From Paracoccaceae bacterium (GTDB lineage Bacteria > Pseudomonadota > Alphaproteobacteria > Rhodobacterales > Rhodobacteraceae), in contig JASMHC010000014.1 of the NCBI GenBank assembly GCA_030750975.1, positions 62,001 through 126,000 on the forward strand: a stretch of 64,000 bases of DNA, given 5' to 3'. The position numbers and the translations under genes were made by a program. Every line of letters begins with the position of its first letter. Position 1 is the first letter of the stretch. Shown here one piece after another: positions 24,441-35,695 of the stretch. The notes under the pieces were generated by a model. The model did no database searches. It had not been told where the DNA came from and saw only the letters and a program-made list of their open reading frames with translations.

Positions 24441-25775
24441 CTTTCACATCGCGAACATGCACGGGCTTTGATGAAGCTTGCCTGGCCGCTGATCGGCAGC
24501 CAGATGATGCAGTTTGCCATCGGCCTGACCGACGCGATCATGCTGGGCTGGTACAGTCTGGAAGCCTTTGCCGCTCAGGTTCTGGGCGGATCGTTCTTCT
24601 TTATCATTCTGATCCTCGGATCCGGCTTTGCCTTTGGTCTTCAGCCGATGGTCGCCAATGCGCAGGCCAAGGGGGACGATCAGCAAATCCGCCGGTCCAC
24701 GCGCATGGGGTTCTGGCTGGTGCTGATCTATGCGGCGGTCACGGTGCCGTTTCTGCTTTTTGCCGAACCGATCCTTGTGGCCATCGGGCAGGATCCGCAA
24801 TTGTCGCTTGATGCGGATATCTATCTGAAAATCATGGCCTATTCGGTATTTCCGGCCTTGATGGTCAATGTGCTGCGCAGCTATCTCAGCGCGTTGGAAC
24901 AGGCGGGGATCATTCTTTATATGACCATCGTCGCCCTTACGCTGAACGCAGTGGTGAACTATGTGCTGATCTTCGGCAATTTCGGTTTTCCGCAATTGGG
25001 TCTGCGCGGGGCAGCGGTGGCGTCGCTTTCGGTGCATATCATCAGCTTTCTGATCCTCGCCATCTATGCCGCCCGCAAAAACCGGCGGCACAGCCTGTTT
25101 CAGCGCTTCTGGCGCCCCGACCCCGAGGCGTTCTGGCGCGTCTTCCGCCTGGGTTGGCCGATTGGCATCACTGTACTGGCCGAGGTGGGCATGTTCACCG
25201 CCGCCACTGCCATGGTCGGCTGGGTCAGCGTGGTCGAGGTCGGCGCCCACGGGATCGCGCTTCAGGTGGCCTCGCTTAGTTTCATGTTCCATCTGGGCCT
25301 GTCGCATGCGGTCACGGTTCGCGCAGGGGCCGCGCAAGGACGGGGCGACTGGCAGGGATTGCGGCGCGGGGCCGGTGTGTCGCTTGTGATCTCGTTCTGC
25401 GTCGCTGCCCTTGCCAGCATTTCGTTCATCCTGTTTCCCGAAACCTTGCTCAAAGTCTTTGTTTCGCCCAGTGAACCCAATCTCGAGGCATTGCTGATCC
25501 GGGGTACGACGCTTTTATATATCGCCGCCGCGTTCCAGTTCTTTGATGCGATGCAGGTGATGGGCACCGGATTGCTGCGCGGTTTGCAGGACACGAAAAT
25601 CCCGATGTATTTCGCCACCCTGTCCTATTGGGTGATCGGCGTTGGATCGGGCTATGTTCTGGGCTTTGTTCTGAACTGGGATGCGGTTGGTGTCTGGTTT
25701 GGCCTGACCCTAGGACTGGCCGCTGCCACGGTTTTGATGCTTGGACGATTCCGCATGCTCGCCTACGCCGAGTGA
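24426..25775 (+). CDS. MATE-family multidrug/cation antiporter
   Basis: The 449-residue membrane protein has twelve predicted helices in two homologous halves, with LAWPLIGSQMMQFAIGLTDAIMLGWYSLEAFAA at the first half and WPIGITVLAEVGMFTAATAMVGW at the second, the NorM-type pattern. It would export organic cations using Na+ or H+. The start at 24426 lies inside the loop of an inverted repeat and lacks a ribosome site; an internal ATG at 24471 is a less likely alternative since it would cut helix 1. Confidence 0.92.
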   Translation: MRDRPLSHREHARALMKLAWPLIGSQMMQFAIGLTDAIMLGWYSLEAFAAQVLGGSFFFIILILGSGFAFGLQPMVANAQAKGDDQQIRRSTRMGFWLVLIYAAVTVPFLLFAEPILVAIGQDPQLSLDADIYLKIMAYSVFPALMVNVLRSYLSALEQAGIILYMTIVALTLNAVVNYVLIFGNFGFPQLGLRGAAVASLSVHIISFLILAIYAARKNRRHSLFQRFWRPDPEAFWRVFRLGWPIGITVLAEVGMFTAATAMVGWVSVVEVGAHGIALQVASLSFMFHLGLSHAVTVRAGAAQGRGDWQGLRRGAGVSLVISFCVAALASISFILFPETLLKVFVSPSEPNLEALLIRGTTLLYIAAAFQFFDAMQVMGTGLLRGLQDTKIPMYFATLSYWVIGVGSGYVLGFVLNWDAVGVWFGLTLGLAAATVLMLGRFRMLAYAE

Positions 25776-27406
<1,631 letters not shown>

Positions 27407-27474
27407 TCAACTGGTCTCATGTCCTAGGGTAGCAGCGACACGCGATCAAGACAGATCGACGGAAGGCGGATAAG

Positions 27475-27870
27475 ATGAGTGACACGAATGACTGGTACGG
27501 ACCGGAAGCCGCAACATTTGGCGACAGGCTGGCAGCGGCCCGCCATCAGGCGGGGCTTGGGCAAAAAGACCTGTCCAAGCGCCTTGGCGTCAAGCTGACC
27601 ACATTGCGCGGATGGGAAGACGATCTGTCCGAACCACGCGCCAACAAGCTGCAAATGGTGGCGGGCATTCTGAATGTTTCGCTAACCTGGCTTCTGAACG
27701 GCGAAGGCGACGGGGTGGCCGGACCCGACGACGAAAGCCACGTTCCGGCCGATATGGCCGGAATCCTGACCGAAATGCGCGATATCCGCAGCCGGATGGG
27801 CCGTTTGAACGACCGTCTCGGCCTGCTGGAAAAGCGTCTGCGCGAAAGCATGAAAGACCCCAATCAGTGA
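27475..27870 (+). CDS. Helix-turn-helix regulator
   Basis: The 131-residue protein has a Cro/CI-type helix-turn-helix (FGDRLAAARHQAGLGQKDLSKRLGVKLTTLRGWEDDLSEPRANKLQMVAGILNVSLTWLL, about residues 12-70) and a short helical C-terminus with a coiled-coil tendency (MRDIRSRMGRLNDRLGLLEKRL). Its stop codon overlaps the sdhE GTG start (GTGA at 27867-27870), so the two are coupled. The target is unknown. Confidence 0.88.
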   Translation: MSDTNDWYGPEAATFGDRLAAARHQAGLGQKDLSKRLGVKLTTLRGWEDDLSEPRANKLQMVAGILNVSLTWLLNGEGDGVAGPDDESHVPADMAGILTEMRDIRSRMGRLNDRLGLLEKRLRESMKDPNQ

Positions 27871-28127
27871 CCGAAACCCACGAAAACCGCCTGAAACGGC
27901 TGCGCATGCGCTCGATGCGGCGCGGCATCAAAGAGATGGACATCATCCTGTCGAACTTTGCCGACGCCCATCTGAACGATCTAAGCGCGGACGAGCTTGA
28001 CCTGTACGAATCCCTGCTGTCCGAGGCGGATCTGGACATGTACCAATGGGCCTCGGGCCAGTCACCGACACCTTCGGAATACCTTGACCTGATGACCCGA
28101 ATTTCGGCCCAAATGCAGGACCGCTAA
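27867..28127 (+). CDS. sdhE: FAD assembly factor SdhE
   Basis: The 86-residue protein, started from GTG, contains RLKRLRMRSMRRGIKEMDIILSNF, the RGxxExD signature of SdhE/Sdh5, followed by DLSADELDLYESLLSEADLDMYQW. SdhE promotes covalent FAD attachment to SdhA and FrdA in the cytoplasm. The GTG overlaps the stop of the HTH gene. The longer frame from 27612 runs inside that gene and is not credible. Confidence 0.92.
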   Translation: MTETHENRLKRLRMRSMRRGIKEMDIILSNFADAHLNDLSADELDLYESLLSEADLDMYQWASGQSPTPSEYLDLMTRISAQMQDR

Positions 28128-28201
28128 GGCGTTTTCGGCGTTTAACGGAATGTTCGGCAATTCGCGTCAGTCTTCTGCCATCAACAAGGCAGAGACACGA
28201 C

Positions 28202-28696
28202 ATGACCCTACACGCCCCGCTTCCCGCGACCCAGACCGGCTTTTCCACCATCTATCTAGAAGCGCTTGCCTTGGTGGAACGTCTGCACAGGCTTTTGCTG
28301 GATGTCATCAAGGATGAGTTTGAGCGGATTGGCATTCTGGAAATCAATCCGGTTCAGGCGCTTTTGCTGTTCAATATCGGCGATAACGAGGTTACGGCGG
28401 GCGAGCTGAAAAGCCGTGGTTATTACCAGGGCAGCAATGTCAGCTATAATCTGAAAAAGCTGGTCGAGCTTGGTTATATGCATCACCAGAAATGCCATGT
28501 GGACCGGCGCTCGGTCCGTGTGCGGCTGACCCAGAAAGGGCGCGAAGTACACAGGCAGCTGGGCGCATTGTTCGACCGCCACGCCGAAGGGCTTGAGAAA
28601 TCAGGTGCCATCGGCATGGACGGAATGGACGACATCACCCGCACCCTAAAACGGGTTGAGCGTTACTGGACCGATCAAATCCGCTATATTTATTAA
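28202..28696 (+). CDS. MarR-family regulator, LdtR-like
   Basis: The 164-residue protein closely follows LdtR of Rhizobiales: VERLHRLLLDVIKDEFERIGILEINPVQALLLFNIGDNEVTAGELKSRGYYQGSNVSYNLKKLVELGYMHHQKCHVDRRSVRVRL. The winged helix is complete and the C-terminal ERYWTDQI helix fits the dimer interface. LdtR controls an L,D-transpeptidase and osmotic tolerance in Liberibacter; that role is only inferred here. It is a single gene. Confidence 0.88.
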   Translation: MTLHAPLPATQTGFSTIYLEALALVERLHRLLLDVIKDEFERIGILEINPVQALLLFNIGDNEVTAGELKSRGYYQGSNVSYNLKKLVELGYMHHQKCHVDRRSVRVRLTQKGREVHRQLGALFDRHAEGLEKSGAIGMDGMDDITRTLKRVERYWTDQIRYIY

Positions 28697-28807
28697 GGCA
28701 TTCCAAGATTAACTTCGTGCGCAAAGTCGGTTTCGAAACGCCCGCAACATCAACAGGTTTCGCGCGTTTCACCATAGTTTTGCGCAACAACAATCAGGCG
28801 AAACGCA

Positions 28808-29458
28808 TTATTGGTGGCTGGCGATCCAATGGGCCACCGCCTGGCCCAACCGCAGATGCGACGCCTCGGTCCAGTGGATCGGATCCTCGGCCCCGCCTTC
28901 CACGAAATGATCGGTGTCAAAGGTCGGAACGCCCATCGCTTCGCCCATTTTGCGCAAAGCTTCCCACAGGTTTTGTGACGCGACACGCCCGCCCTGCCAT
29001 TCCGTCACCCGTTCCCAATCGGGGTCGTCGGCGCGATCCGACAAAACCGGCGGACATAGCACATAGATATCCGGCACTTGCGGGTCTTCCCAGACAGGCG
29101 AAGCGCCCCCGATTTTCCGGGTGGCCGTGATCAACCGGCCGATATTGCCCGCGATGGTGTCCGCGTCAGGATCGAACCGTGCTTTCAGATCATTGGTGCC
29201 CAGCAGAAAGATCACCGCATCCACCGGTGCGTGGCTTAGCAATATCGCCTGCAAGGGGCGCAGCCCGTTGCAAGTTTCGCCCATGAACTTGGGGTCGTCA
29301 TGCACGGTTGTCCGGCCCGGCAGGTTTTCTTCGATCACCTCAACCCCGTCCAGATGACGCGCCATGACCCGCGGCCAGCGATCCTTCATCCGGCGGCCCG
29401 AGCCATCGTTGGGAAACCCCCAACTGTTGGAATCACCATAAACAAGGATGCGTTTCAT
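28808..29458 (-). CDS. SGNH/GDSL hydrolase
   Basis: The 216-residue esterase has the SGNH blocks: VYGDSNSWGF with the nucleophile Ser in GDSN, the Gly/Asn blocks FLLGTNDLKARF, and a C-terminal DPIHWTEASHLRLG containing the catalytic Asp-x-x-His. No signal peptide is seen when started at 29458, so it should be cytosolic. The start sits 4 bases after the stop of the glyoxalase-like gene, making a two-gene operon. Confidence 0.9.
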   Translation of the reverse strand: MKRILVYGDSNSWGFPNDGSGRRMKDRWPRVMARHLDGVEVIEENLPGRTTVHDDPKFMGETCNGLRPLQAILLSHAPVDAVIFLLGTNDLKARFDPDADTIAGNIGRLITATRKIGGASPVWEDPQVPDIYVLCPPVLSDRADDPDWERVTEWQGGRVASQNLWEALRKMGEAMGVPTFDTDHFVEGGAEDPIHWTEASHLRLGQAVAHWIASHQ

Positions 29459-29462
29459 GTGC

Positions 29463-29891
29463 CTACCAATGTCCGATATTTTCCATGCTGACCCAGGGTT
29501 CCTTCGGTGCTTGCGCCCCGCCTGCATTCAGCAATTCGATCGACACATTATCCGGTGAGCGGACAAACGCCATCCGCCCGTCGCGCGGCGGGCGATTGAT
29601 CGTCACCCCGTTATCCATCAAATGCTGGCACGTGGCATATATGTCATCCACCTCGTAAGCCAGATGCCCGAAATGGCGGCTGTCCGAGGGCAGCCCGTCA
29701 TCGCCATCCCAGTTATAGGTCAGCTCGACCGGACAGTCCGACTGGCCCGGCGGCGCCATGAACACAAGCGTATAGCGCCCCTGTTCACGATCATCGCGGC
29801 GCGTTTGCTCTAACCCCAGAAGTTTGAAAAAAGCGATCGAGGCATCCAGATCCTTCACCCGAACCATCGTATGCAGATATTTCAACGGCAT
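29463..29891 (-). CDS. VOC-family glyoxalase I-like protein
   Basis: The 142-residue protein has two beta-alpha-beta-beta-beta modules: YLHTMVRVKDLDASIAFFKLLGLEQTRR with the first metal His, VELTYNWDGDDG with Glu, FGHLAYEVDDIYATCQHLMDNG with the second His, and FVRSPDNVSIELLNAG with the last Glu. All four glyoxalase I metal ligands are thus present, supporting lactoylglutathione lyase (gloA-type) activity. It precedes the esterase gene by 4 bases. Confidence 0.87.
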   Translation of the reverse strand: MPLKYLHTMVRVKDLDASIAFFKLLGLEQTRRDDREQGRYTLVFMAPPGQSDCPVELTYNWDGDDGLPSDSRHFGHLAYEVDDIYATCQHLMDNGVTINRPPRDGRMAFVRSPDNVSIELLNAGGAQAPKEPWVSMENIGHW

Positions 29892-29965
29892 TATAATCTC
29901 CCCATGATTGGCCCTAACATGCGACCCCTTCCCCGACTTGTCCAGAGGCCTTAAAAGACTCGCAA

Positions 29966-29983
29966 ACCGCTAGACCTAGCGGT
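29966..29983. promoter_or_regulatory. ACCGCTAG-AC-CTAGCGGT palindrome before thyA
   Basis: Perfect 8-bp arms with a 2-base centre lie in the 131-base region between the divergent glyoxalase-like gene and thyA, 39 bases before the thyA start. It has the compact form of a repressor operator; no regulator is adjacent. Confidence 0.4.
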
Positions 29984-30022
29984 ATTGTCCCATGACCACA
30001 CAAATTCTATGGGATTCCTGCC

Positions 30023-30844
30023 GTGCACCAATACCTGTCGGCCCTGCGCACCGTTCTTGATCAAGGCGTCAAATCCACCGACCGGACCGGCACCGGAACG
30101 ATTTCCTATTTCGGCATGCAATGCCGCTATGATCTGGCAGACGGCTTTCCGCTGATGACCACCAAAAAGCTGCATCTGCGCTCGATCATACACGAGCTTT
30201 TGTGGTTTCTCGACGGCGACACCAATATCAAATACCTCAAGGATAACGGCGTTTCGATCTGGGATGAATGGGCCGACGAAAACGGCGATCTCGGCCCTGT
30301 TTATGGCCATCAATGGCGGCATTTTCCCAAGGTCGAAACCGATGACAAAACGGCCAAACTGCTGCTGGGCGAGGTCGACCAGATTGCCAATCTGGTCGAT
30401 ATGATCCGCAAAACCCCCGACAGCCGCCGTTTGATCGTGTCAGCCTGGAACCCGGGCGAAGTCGACCGCATGGCCCTGCCCCCCTGCCACACGCTTTGGC
30501 AGGTCCGCATTTTGGACGGCAAGCTGCATCTGCAACTTTACCAAAGGTCCGCCGACATGTTTCTTGGCGTGCCGTTCAACATCGCCTCTTACGCCTTGCT
30601 GGCGGTGATGCTGGCCCATGTGACCGGCTATGAGCCGGGGGAATTCGTGCATACGATGGGCGATGCGCATATCTATCTGAACCATCTGGATCAGGTGAAC
30701 GAACAATTGTCACGTACCCCCCGGGCATTGCCCAAGGTCACGCTGGCCCGCGATGTCGGATCGATTTTCGACTTCTGTTACGATGATTTCGCCTTTCCCG
30801 GATACGATCCCCTGCCCGGCATCAAAGCGCCGGTGGCGGTGTAG
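30023..30844 (+). CDS. thyA: Thymidylate synthase
   Basis: The 273-residue enzyme methylates dUMP with methylenetetrahydrofolate. It carries [29 protein letters not shown] with the catalytic Cys, and [22 protein letters not shown]. The start is GTG at 30023 behind GGGA. A short insertion ([14 protein letters not shown]) relative to E. coli explains the extra length. folA follows after 3 bases, the common pairing that recycles dihydrofolate. Confidence 0.97.
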   Translation: MHQYLSALRTVLDQGVKSTDRTGTGTISYFGMQCRYDLADGFPLMTTKKLHLRSIIHELLWFLDGDTNIKYLKDNGVSIWDEWADENGDLGPVYGHQWRHFPKVETDDKTAKLLLGEVDQIANLVDMIRKTPDSRRLIVSAWNPGEVDRMALPPCHTLWQVRILDGKLHLQLYQRSADMFLGVPFNIASYALLAVMLAHVTGYEPGEFVHTMGDAHIYLNHLDQVNEQLSRTPRALPKVTLARDVGSIFDFCYDDFAFPGYDPLPGIKAPVAV

Positions 30845-30847
30845 CCG

Positions 30848-31324
30848 ATGCTGACCCTGATCGTCGCCCGCGCCCGCAACGGGGCCATTGGAAAAGGCAA
30901 TGACATCCCCTGGCACGCGCCCGAGGATCTGAAAATGTTCCAGCGCGAAACCCTTGGGGGGGCGGTGATCATGGGACGGAACACCTGGGACAGCCTGCCA
31001 TTCAAACCCCTGAAAAACCGGATGAACATCGTGGTGTCCCGCGACCAAAGCCTGACCGATCTTGTTTGCGGCCGCGTGGATCAAGCCATCGAACTGGCCT
31101 ATGATGCGGGCTATAACCGCATCTACGGGATTGGCGGGGAATCCATCTATCGCGAGATGCTGCCAAAGGCAGACCGGCTGATGCTGACCGAGGTTGATCT
31201 TGAGATCGCCGACGCGGATGCATTCTTTCCCAGGATCGATGAAACCGAGTGGCGCGAGATCGCAACCCATCCTGTCCGCCGTGAATCCCCGGCCTGCACC
31301 TTGCGCGAACTACTGCGCGTGTAA
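30848..31324 (+). CDS. folA: Dihydrofolate reductase
   Basis: The 158-residue enzyme begins LTLIVARARNGAIGKGNDIPWHAPEDLKMFQRET, with the DIPWH motif (Trp and the substrate-binding acidic residue region), GGAVIMGRNTWDSLP for NADPH binding, and YGIGGESIYREMLP. It reduces the dihydrofolate made by ThyA, its immediate upstream neighbour, and both genes are surely co-transcribed. The bidirectional hairpin at 31329 follows. Confidence 0.96.
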   Translation: MLTLIVARARNGAIGKGNDIPWHAPEDLKMFQRETLGGAVIMGRNTWDSLPFKPLKNRMNIVVSRDQSLTDLVCGRVDQAIELAYDAGYNRIYGIGGESIYREMLPKADRLMLTEVDLEIADADAFFPRIDETEWREIATHPVRRESPACTLRELLRV

Positions 31325-31328
31325 AAAA

Positions 31329-31347
31329 GGGCCGCGATATGCGGCCC
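31329..31347 (-). terminator. Terminator of the polysaccharide operon
   Basis: GGGCCGC-GATAT-GCGGCCC forms a 7-bp stem. Read on the minus strand it is followed by TTTTTT (31328-31323), just after the tyrosine-kinase gene. On the plus strand it follows folA and ends in a weaker T-containing tract. Confidence 0.85.
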
Positions 31348-31355
31348 ATATCTTA

Positions 31356-33518
31356 TCAGCTGTTATTTGATTCCGTGTATCCTTGGTAATACCCGCGATA
31401 GTAATAGGCCCTGCGGCGTTGCCCCTCTTCCATGGTGAGCATCGGCAGAAAGACCGTCTCTTCGGGCATTTCCCGCGCCAGACGCGCATGCGCCCGCGCC
31501 GCGTCGCGCTGCGCGGTTGAAGCATAGCGAACCGCCAGAATAACGGCGTCAACATAAGGAGCCAGATAAAGCGTATCGACAACCGGCAGAACCGGGGCCG
31601 AGTCGATAATCACATAGTCGAAACCCTCGCGCAAAACCTCGAACACTTTTTTGGCCCGGGGCGAGCTGATCAGCGCATCGGTCGGCACTTTCGCCCGGCC
31701 GCCCCCCACCAGATAGCTAAGCCCGGTCGATTTTTCTTCGCCATAGGCTTTGCCCAGGGCTTCGAAATCCAGTTCCTTTGACAGGTATTGCAGCAGCGAT
31801 TCATTCGGCTCAACACCCATGCGTTCCGAGATCGCCGGTTTACGCAGATCGAAGTCGACAATGACCACCCGATTGCCCGCCATCGACAGGGTCCGCGCCA
31901 GAGCAACGGCCGAGGTGGTTTTACCTTCCGCCGGCACCGCCGAGGTGACAAGGATCACCTTGCCCTGCCCCTCAACGCCAACGCCCGCCCGGGCGATCTG
32001 GCTTTCAATGGCGTGTTTCACCTGCCGGAAGCTTTCGGAAAAGCCTGATAACGGGGCGTTGATGACCCCCGCCGCAATGATGTTAGGATCCTTTTCTTCG
32101 CTCAGCGCCGGCACACCAACCGCCGACGAGGCACGCATCAGATCGGCAAGCTGGTCTTCGCTGACCACGCCCCCGATCACGAATTCATTCAACAAGCCCA
32201 AGCCGGTGCCCAGCATCAGGCCCAGCACGATACCAAGGGCCAGGGTCAGACGCTTATTGGGAAAGGACGCCCCGCTTGGCTGCATCGCCGAAGACACGAC
32301 CGAGGCATCGGCGACCTGCAATTCCGCCATCGAATCCAACTGACGCAGCCGTTGCAACAGGTCCTGATACTGGCTGCGGGCAATCACGCCTTCCTGCTGC
32401 AACTGATAAAGATCGGTCAACGCCCCCGGAGGCAAGTCTGCATTCAGAACCTCGCCGCGAAGATTGGCTTCGAATTCGTCCCGTTCGGTGCGGAAAGCCG
32501 AAATATCAAGACGGGTTGCGCTTAGATCATTTGCCGCGGATGACGCGATCTGTTCGTCCAGTGCCGCAAGTTCCGCCCGCAGCGCATCCATATCCAGCTC
32601 GGCCTCATCAGTGGCGCCCGCGTTCAGCTGCGCATTCAACTTGTCGCGTTGCTGCAAAAGCCCGCGCGACGCATCCGACAGGATTTGTTCATTCAGCGCA
32701 TCCCAATCGCGTGCCTGAATGCTGGTTGCGGTCTGCCTGAGCGAAGCCTCAAGGCTGGCAATCGTCTGATTGCGCTCTTCGATCTGGCCTTCCAGCGCCA
32801 AAAGCTCGGGCCGGTTGGACTGATCCACATATTGGGCGGTGAAATCGGTAAGGAAAGCCTCGACATCATTCTCGGCCAGTTCGAGATCTTCTTTCGCCTG
32901 GGCGACACGTTCAGAAATGATGTCACGGGCCACAAGGGTAGATTCAATTTTGTTCTGAACCTGGTTTTCGATATATTGCTCGGCCAGCGCATTCACCAAT
33001 TGCGCGGCTTTTTCCGGCGATTCCGAGGTGAAGGACAGCTCGATCAGATAGGTGCGCCCTCGGCGGCTGACAGATACCGCTTCTCTGACGCGGTTGACCA
33101 CGCTGCGCACTGCCGCTTCGGGATCCGACGCGGCCTCGACCTCAAAACCCAGCAGGCTGCGCAATTGCATCGTGCGGCTGGGCTGTACGCCGAATTCCTC
33201 GTCCAGAGCCAGCGACTGGCTGGCAACCAGCGATTTGATCAGATCGTTCGATCTGAGAATTTCAATCTCGCCATCCACCGTCGCGGACATGGCGGTCGCG
33301 TTGTTCAGCTCGGCCGCGGCATCGGTCATGATGTTGCTGTTCGGTTCAATCGAAATCAGCGCCGACGCGGTGTATTTCGGCGTAACCGAATACAGGTAAA
33401 CCAGCGCAACCAGCGCACAGGCGAGTGTTGTAAAAGCAATAATCTTTATCTGCCGACGAAGGACGCCAAATAGGCTGCGCAGATCAATTTCATCATTTGT
33501 TTCTGTAAATTCAGTCAC
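31356..33518 (-). CDS. Polysaccharide co-polymerase/BY-type tyrosine kinase (Wzc/ExoP-like)
   Basis: The 720-residue inner-membrane protein has an N-terminal Wzz domain with a first helix near residues 25-45, a long periplasmic coiled-coil region, a second helix near 430-455, and a cytoplasmic kinase: Walker A VPAEGKTT (about 528), A' VVIVDFDL (about 551), B VIIDSAPV (about 636), then a C-terminal cluster of six Tyr (RAYYYRGYYQGY). It controls chain length and export. I prefer GTG at 33518 with GGTGA upstream; no ATG is near. Confidence 0.92.
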   Translation of the reverse strand: MTEFTETNDEIDLRSLFGVLRRQIKIIAFTTLACALVALVYLYSVTPKYTASALISIEPNSNIMTDAAAELNNATAMSATVDGEIEILRSNDLIKSLVASQSLALDEEFGVQPSRTMQLRSLLGFEVEAASDPEAAVRSVVNRVREAVSVSRRGRTYLIELSFTSESPEKAAQLVNALAEQYIENQVQNKIESTLVARDIISERVAQAKEDLELAENDVEAFLTDFTAQYVDQSNRPELLALEGQIEERNQTIASLEASLRQTATSIQARDWDALNEQILSDASRGLLQQRDKLNAQLNAGATDEAELDMDALRAELAALDEQIASSAANDLSATRLDISAFRTERDEFEANLRGEVLNADLPPGALTDLYQLQQEGVIARSQYQDLLQRLRQLDSMAELQVADASVVSSAMQPSGASFPNKRLTLALGIVLGLMLGTGLGLLNEFVIGGVVSEDQLADLMRASSAVGVPALSEEKDPNIIAAGVINAPLSGFSESFRQVKHAIESQIARAGVGVEGQGKVILVTSAVPAEGKTTSAVALARTLSMAGNRVVIVDFDLRKPAISERMGVEPNESLLQYLSKELDFEALGKAYGEEKSTGLSYLVGGGRAKVPTDALISSPRAKKVFEVLREGFDYVIIDSAPVLPVVDTLYLAPYVDAVILAVRYASTAQRDAARAHARLAREMPEETVFLPMLTMEEGQRRRAYYYRGYYQGYTESNNS

Positions 33519-33554
33519 GATGATCACCAATAATCAAAATTCTAACGCCTCTTA

Positions 33555-34349
33555 TCAATCACGGGCCTCTGTGACCACGACGAAATCAACTGTTTTCTCT
33601 TGGATCGATATTTTTGCAACCGTAAGGCGACCAGTCATGTAAGCGCCTGTATCAATGCTGACCCTGTCCAAGGCGTAAACGGGCGTTTCAACCGGCGTAT
33701 GGCCATGGACGATGGTTTTTTCAAAACCGCTCTCATGTGCCATGAACCTGTCCCGAGACCACAAGAGATCGGCCTTGGTCTGCGCCGACAAGGGCCGATC
33801 CGGCACAACACCGGCATGGGCGAAAAAGAAATCTTCCCCCTCGACCGCATCAACCATATCGGCCAGCATTGTCCGGTGGGATTGCGAAATGGTCGTATCC
33901 AGAAGGGCACGAATGTCGCGGTCGCGCATTTTGCGCAATTTGTCGGGGCGTTCGAGAATACCGTAGGAATTCAGCGTCTCCAGCCCGCCGAAATCCAGCC
34001 AGTTCTCATGGGCCGTCGGGTCGTCAAGATAGGCCTGCATCATCGCTTCGTGATTGCCGCGCAGGAACATCCGTCTGGCACCGGTCTTTGACCTTATCGC
34101 CAGCCAGTCCAGAAGAAACGCCGTATCCGGTCCGCGATCGATCAGATCCCCCATATACAGAATAACCGAATGTTCCGGTGAAAACGACGGATCCGCGGCA
34201 ATCGCCGCCTCTGCCCTTGTGGCCAAGCCTTTCATCCCGTGGACATCCCCTATCGCATAGACATGGGTCACATCCGCCCCAAGCGGTACGACGACAGGCG
34301 CATCGGCCGACCCCGGCCCGTTTGCCTTCTTGCGTTTCCACCAGATCAT
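33555..34349 (-). CDS. PPP-type metallophosphoesterase
   Basis: The 264-residue protein has the full PPP phosphatase signature: GDVHG (34-38), GDLIDRGP (67-74), GNHE (98-101), FFAHAG and VHGHTP. Such enzymes remove phosphate from Ser/Thr/Tyr proteins or from nucleotides. Its ATG overlaps the ligase-like gene stop (ATGA) and the tyrosine-kinase gene follows after 36 bases. The position suggests it opposes the kinase in place of the usual Wzb or CpsB phosphatase, which is inference. Confidence 0.9.
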   Translation of the reverse strand: MIWWKRKKANGPGSADAPVVVPLGADVTHVYAIGDVHGMKGLATRAEAAIAADPSFSPEHSVILYMGDLIDRGPDTAFLLDWLAIRSKTGARRMFLRGNHEAMMQAYLDDPTAHENWLDFGGLETLNSYGILERPDKLRKMRDRDIRALLDTTISQSHRTMLADMVDAVEGEDFFFAHAGVVPDRPLSAQTKADLLWSRDRFMAHESGFEKTIVHGHTPVETPVYALDRVSIDTGAYMTGRLTVAKISIQEKTVDFVVVTEARD

Positions 34350-35695
34350 TTAGAGGCCTTCACCTTGGAATCATTCGGGGCAAGGCCCAAGGCGATGATA
34401 ACCAGAAACAAAAAGACATTCGCTTCAATTTCCAGTGAGAAATCCACCAGCGAATGGATGGCGGCAATGATAATGGCCGACACGGCGGCCTGCGCCAGAT
34501 AACCGCTATACTGGTTTTCCGCCCCGCGCCGCAAAAGGCGGAACAATACCAGCCCTGTCAAAAACGGCGGGATCGATCCAAGGATAAACCCAAGCTCGAC
34601 CCATAGCTCAAGATAGGTGTTATGCGCATTCTGCCAGCGCAAATCCGGGCTGACCGGCAATTCATGCCCCATCCGGAACGCCAGTTCAAAACTGTCAAAC
34701 CCATAGCCCAGAAACGGACGCTGAAGCGCAACCGCAAAGACATTCTCGTAAAGGTTCCACCGCACATCCGCCGACATGCCGGTTGATCCGAGCCGGTCAA
34801 ACACCAGCCCGCCATAGGCCGCGCTGACCAGCGCAAAGGCCAACAGCGCCACAACCGCCAGGGCCAGACCAACCAGCGCCTGACGCGACCCCGAGCTTCG
34901 GTCGCTTTGCGTCACCCGCAATACGACCGGGACCAGAATGCCCAACAGCCCGACAAAGGCCCCCATCCGCGAACCCGAGGCCAGAATGCAGGCAAACAGC
35001 AACAAAACGGCGACAAACACCACCAGCCGTCCGATCACCATTTCAACATCCATGCGCCCGCGCCGCTGGCTCATCGTGTCTTCGCGGTCGTTGCGCAAAA
35101 CAAGCGCGGTGCCAAGGGCGCTGCCGAACGCCAGATAGGTGGCGAACGAGTTGCGGTTGATGAACGGGCCGGACAATGCATCGACATACACGTCCTTTTC
35201 ATAAAACAGCAGCTCCGGCACCTGACGCGAGACCAAAGCATAGATCGCAATCAAAATCGTCACCCCGAACACGCCCCAGGCAAATTTACGCGCGCGCCCG
35301 ACATTGGTTGTCACCTGCAAGCTCAGCAACAGCAAACACCCGTAAGACACCACCCGCAGCAGCCCCGTCAGGATATCGCCCGGCGAATGAAAGCGTTCAG
35401 GCGCCGTGACCGATGCCAGCACCAGCTGCGCCACCAGTCCCAGCAGATATATGGCGGCCAAGGTGCCGAACAGCCGCCACCGGCTGAACGAGACGCGCAT
35501 TTTGACCACACCGAAATTGACAAGCAGCAAAAACACCGCTGTCACCGCCGACAGCACCGCCGTGTTCAGCATCCAGAACACAGGCCGGTTCGAGCCGATC
35601 ATCATCGGGCTGGCCAAAAGCACCAACAGGATCACCGCCGCCAGAAACCGGTTGAACTGCCTTGTGCGTGCATCAACCGTGGAAAATCCCGCCAT
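34346..35695 (-). CDS. O-antigen ligase/Wzy-type membrane protein
   Basis: The 449-residue protein has about twelve hydrophobic segments and the large periplasmic loop typical of Wzy_C proteins, with FINRNSFATYLAFG and RWQNAHNTYLELWVELGFI. These join or ligate polysaccharide repeat units on the periplasmic side. The start is ATG at 35695 (GGAGG, 6 bases upstream), overlapping the stop of the upstream gene as TGATG; the end overlaps the phosphatase gene by 4 bases. Confidence 0.88.
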   Translation of the reverse strand: MAGFSTVDARTRQFNRFLAAVILLVLLASPMMIGSNRPVFWMLNTAVLSAVTAVFLLLVNFGVVKMRVSFSRWRLFGTLAAIYLLGLVAQLVLASVTAPERFHSPGDILTGLLRVVSYGCLLLLSLQVTTNVGRARKFAWGVFGVTILIAIYALVSRQVPELLFYEKDVYVDALSGPFINRNSFATYLAFGSALGTALVLRNDREDTMSQRRGRMDVEMVIGRLVVFVAVLLLFACILASGSRMGAFVGLLGILVPVVLRVTQSDRSSGSRQALVGLALAVVALLAFALVSAAYGGLVFDRLGSTGMSADVRWNLYENVFAVALQRPFLGYGFDSFELAFRMGHELPVSPDLRWQNAHNTYLELWVELGFILGSIPPFLTGLVLFRLLRRGAENQYSGYLAQAAVSAIIIAAIHSLVDFSLEIEANVFLFLVIIALGLAPNDSKVKASK

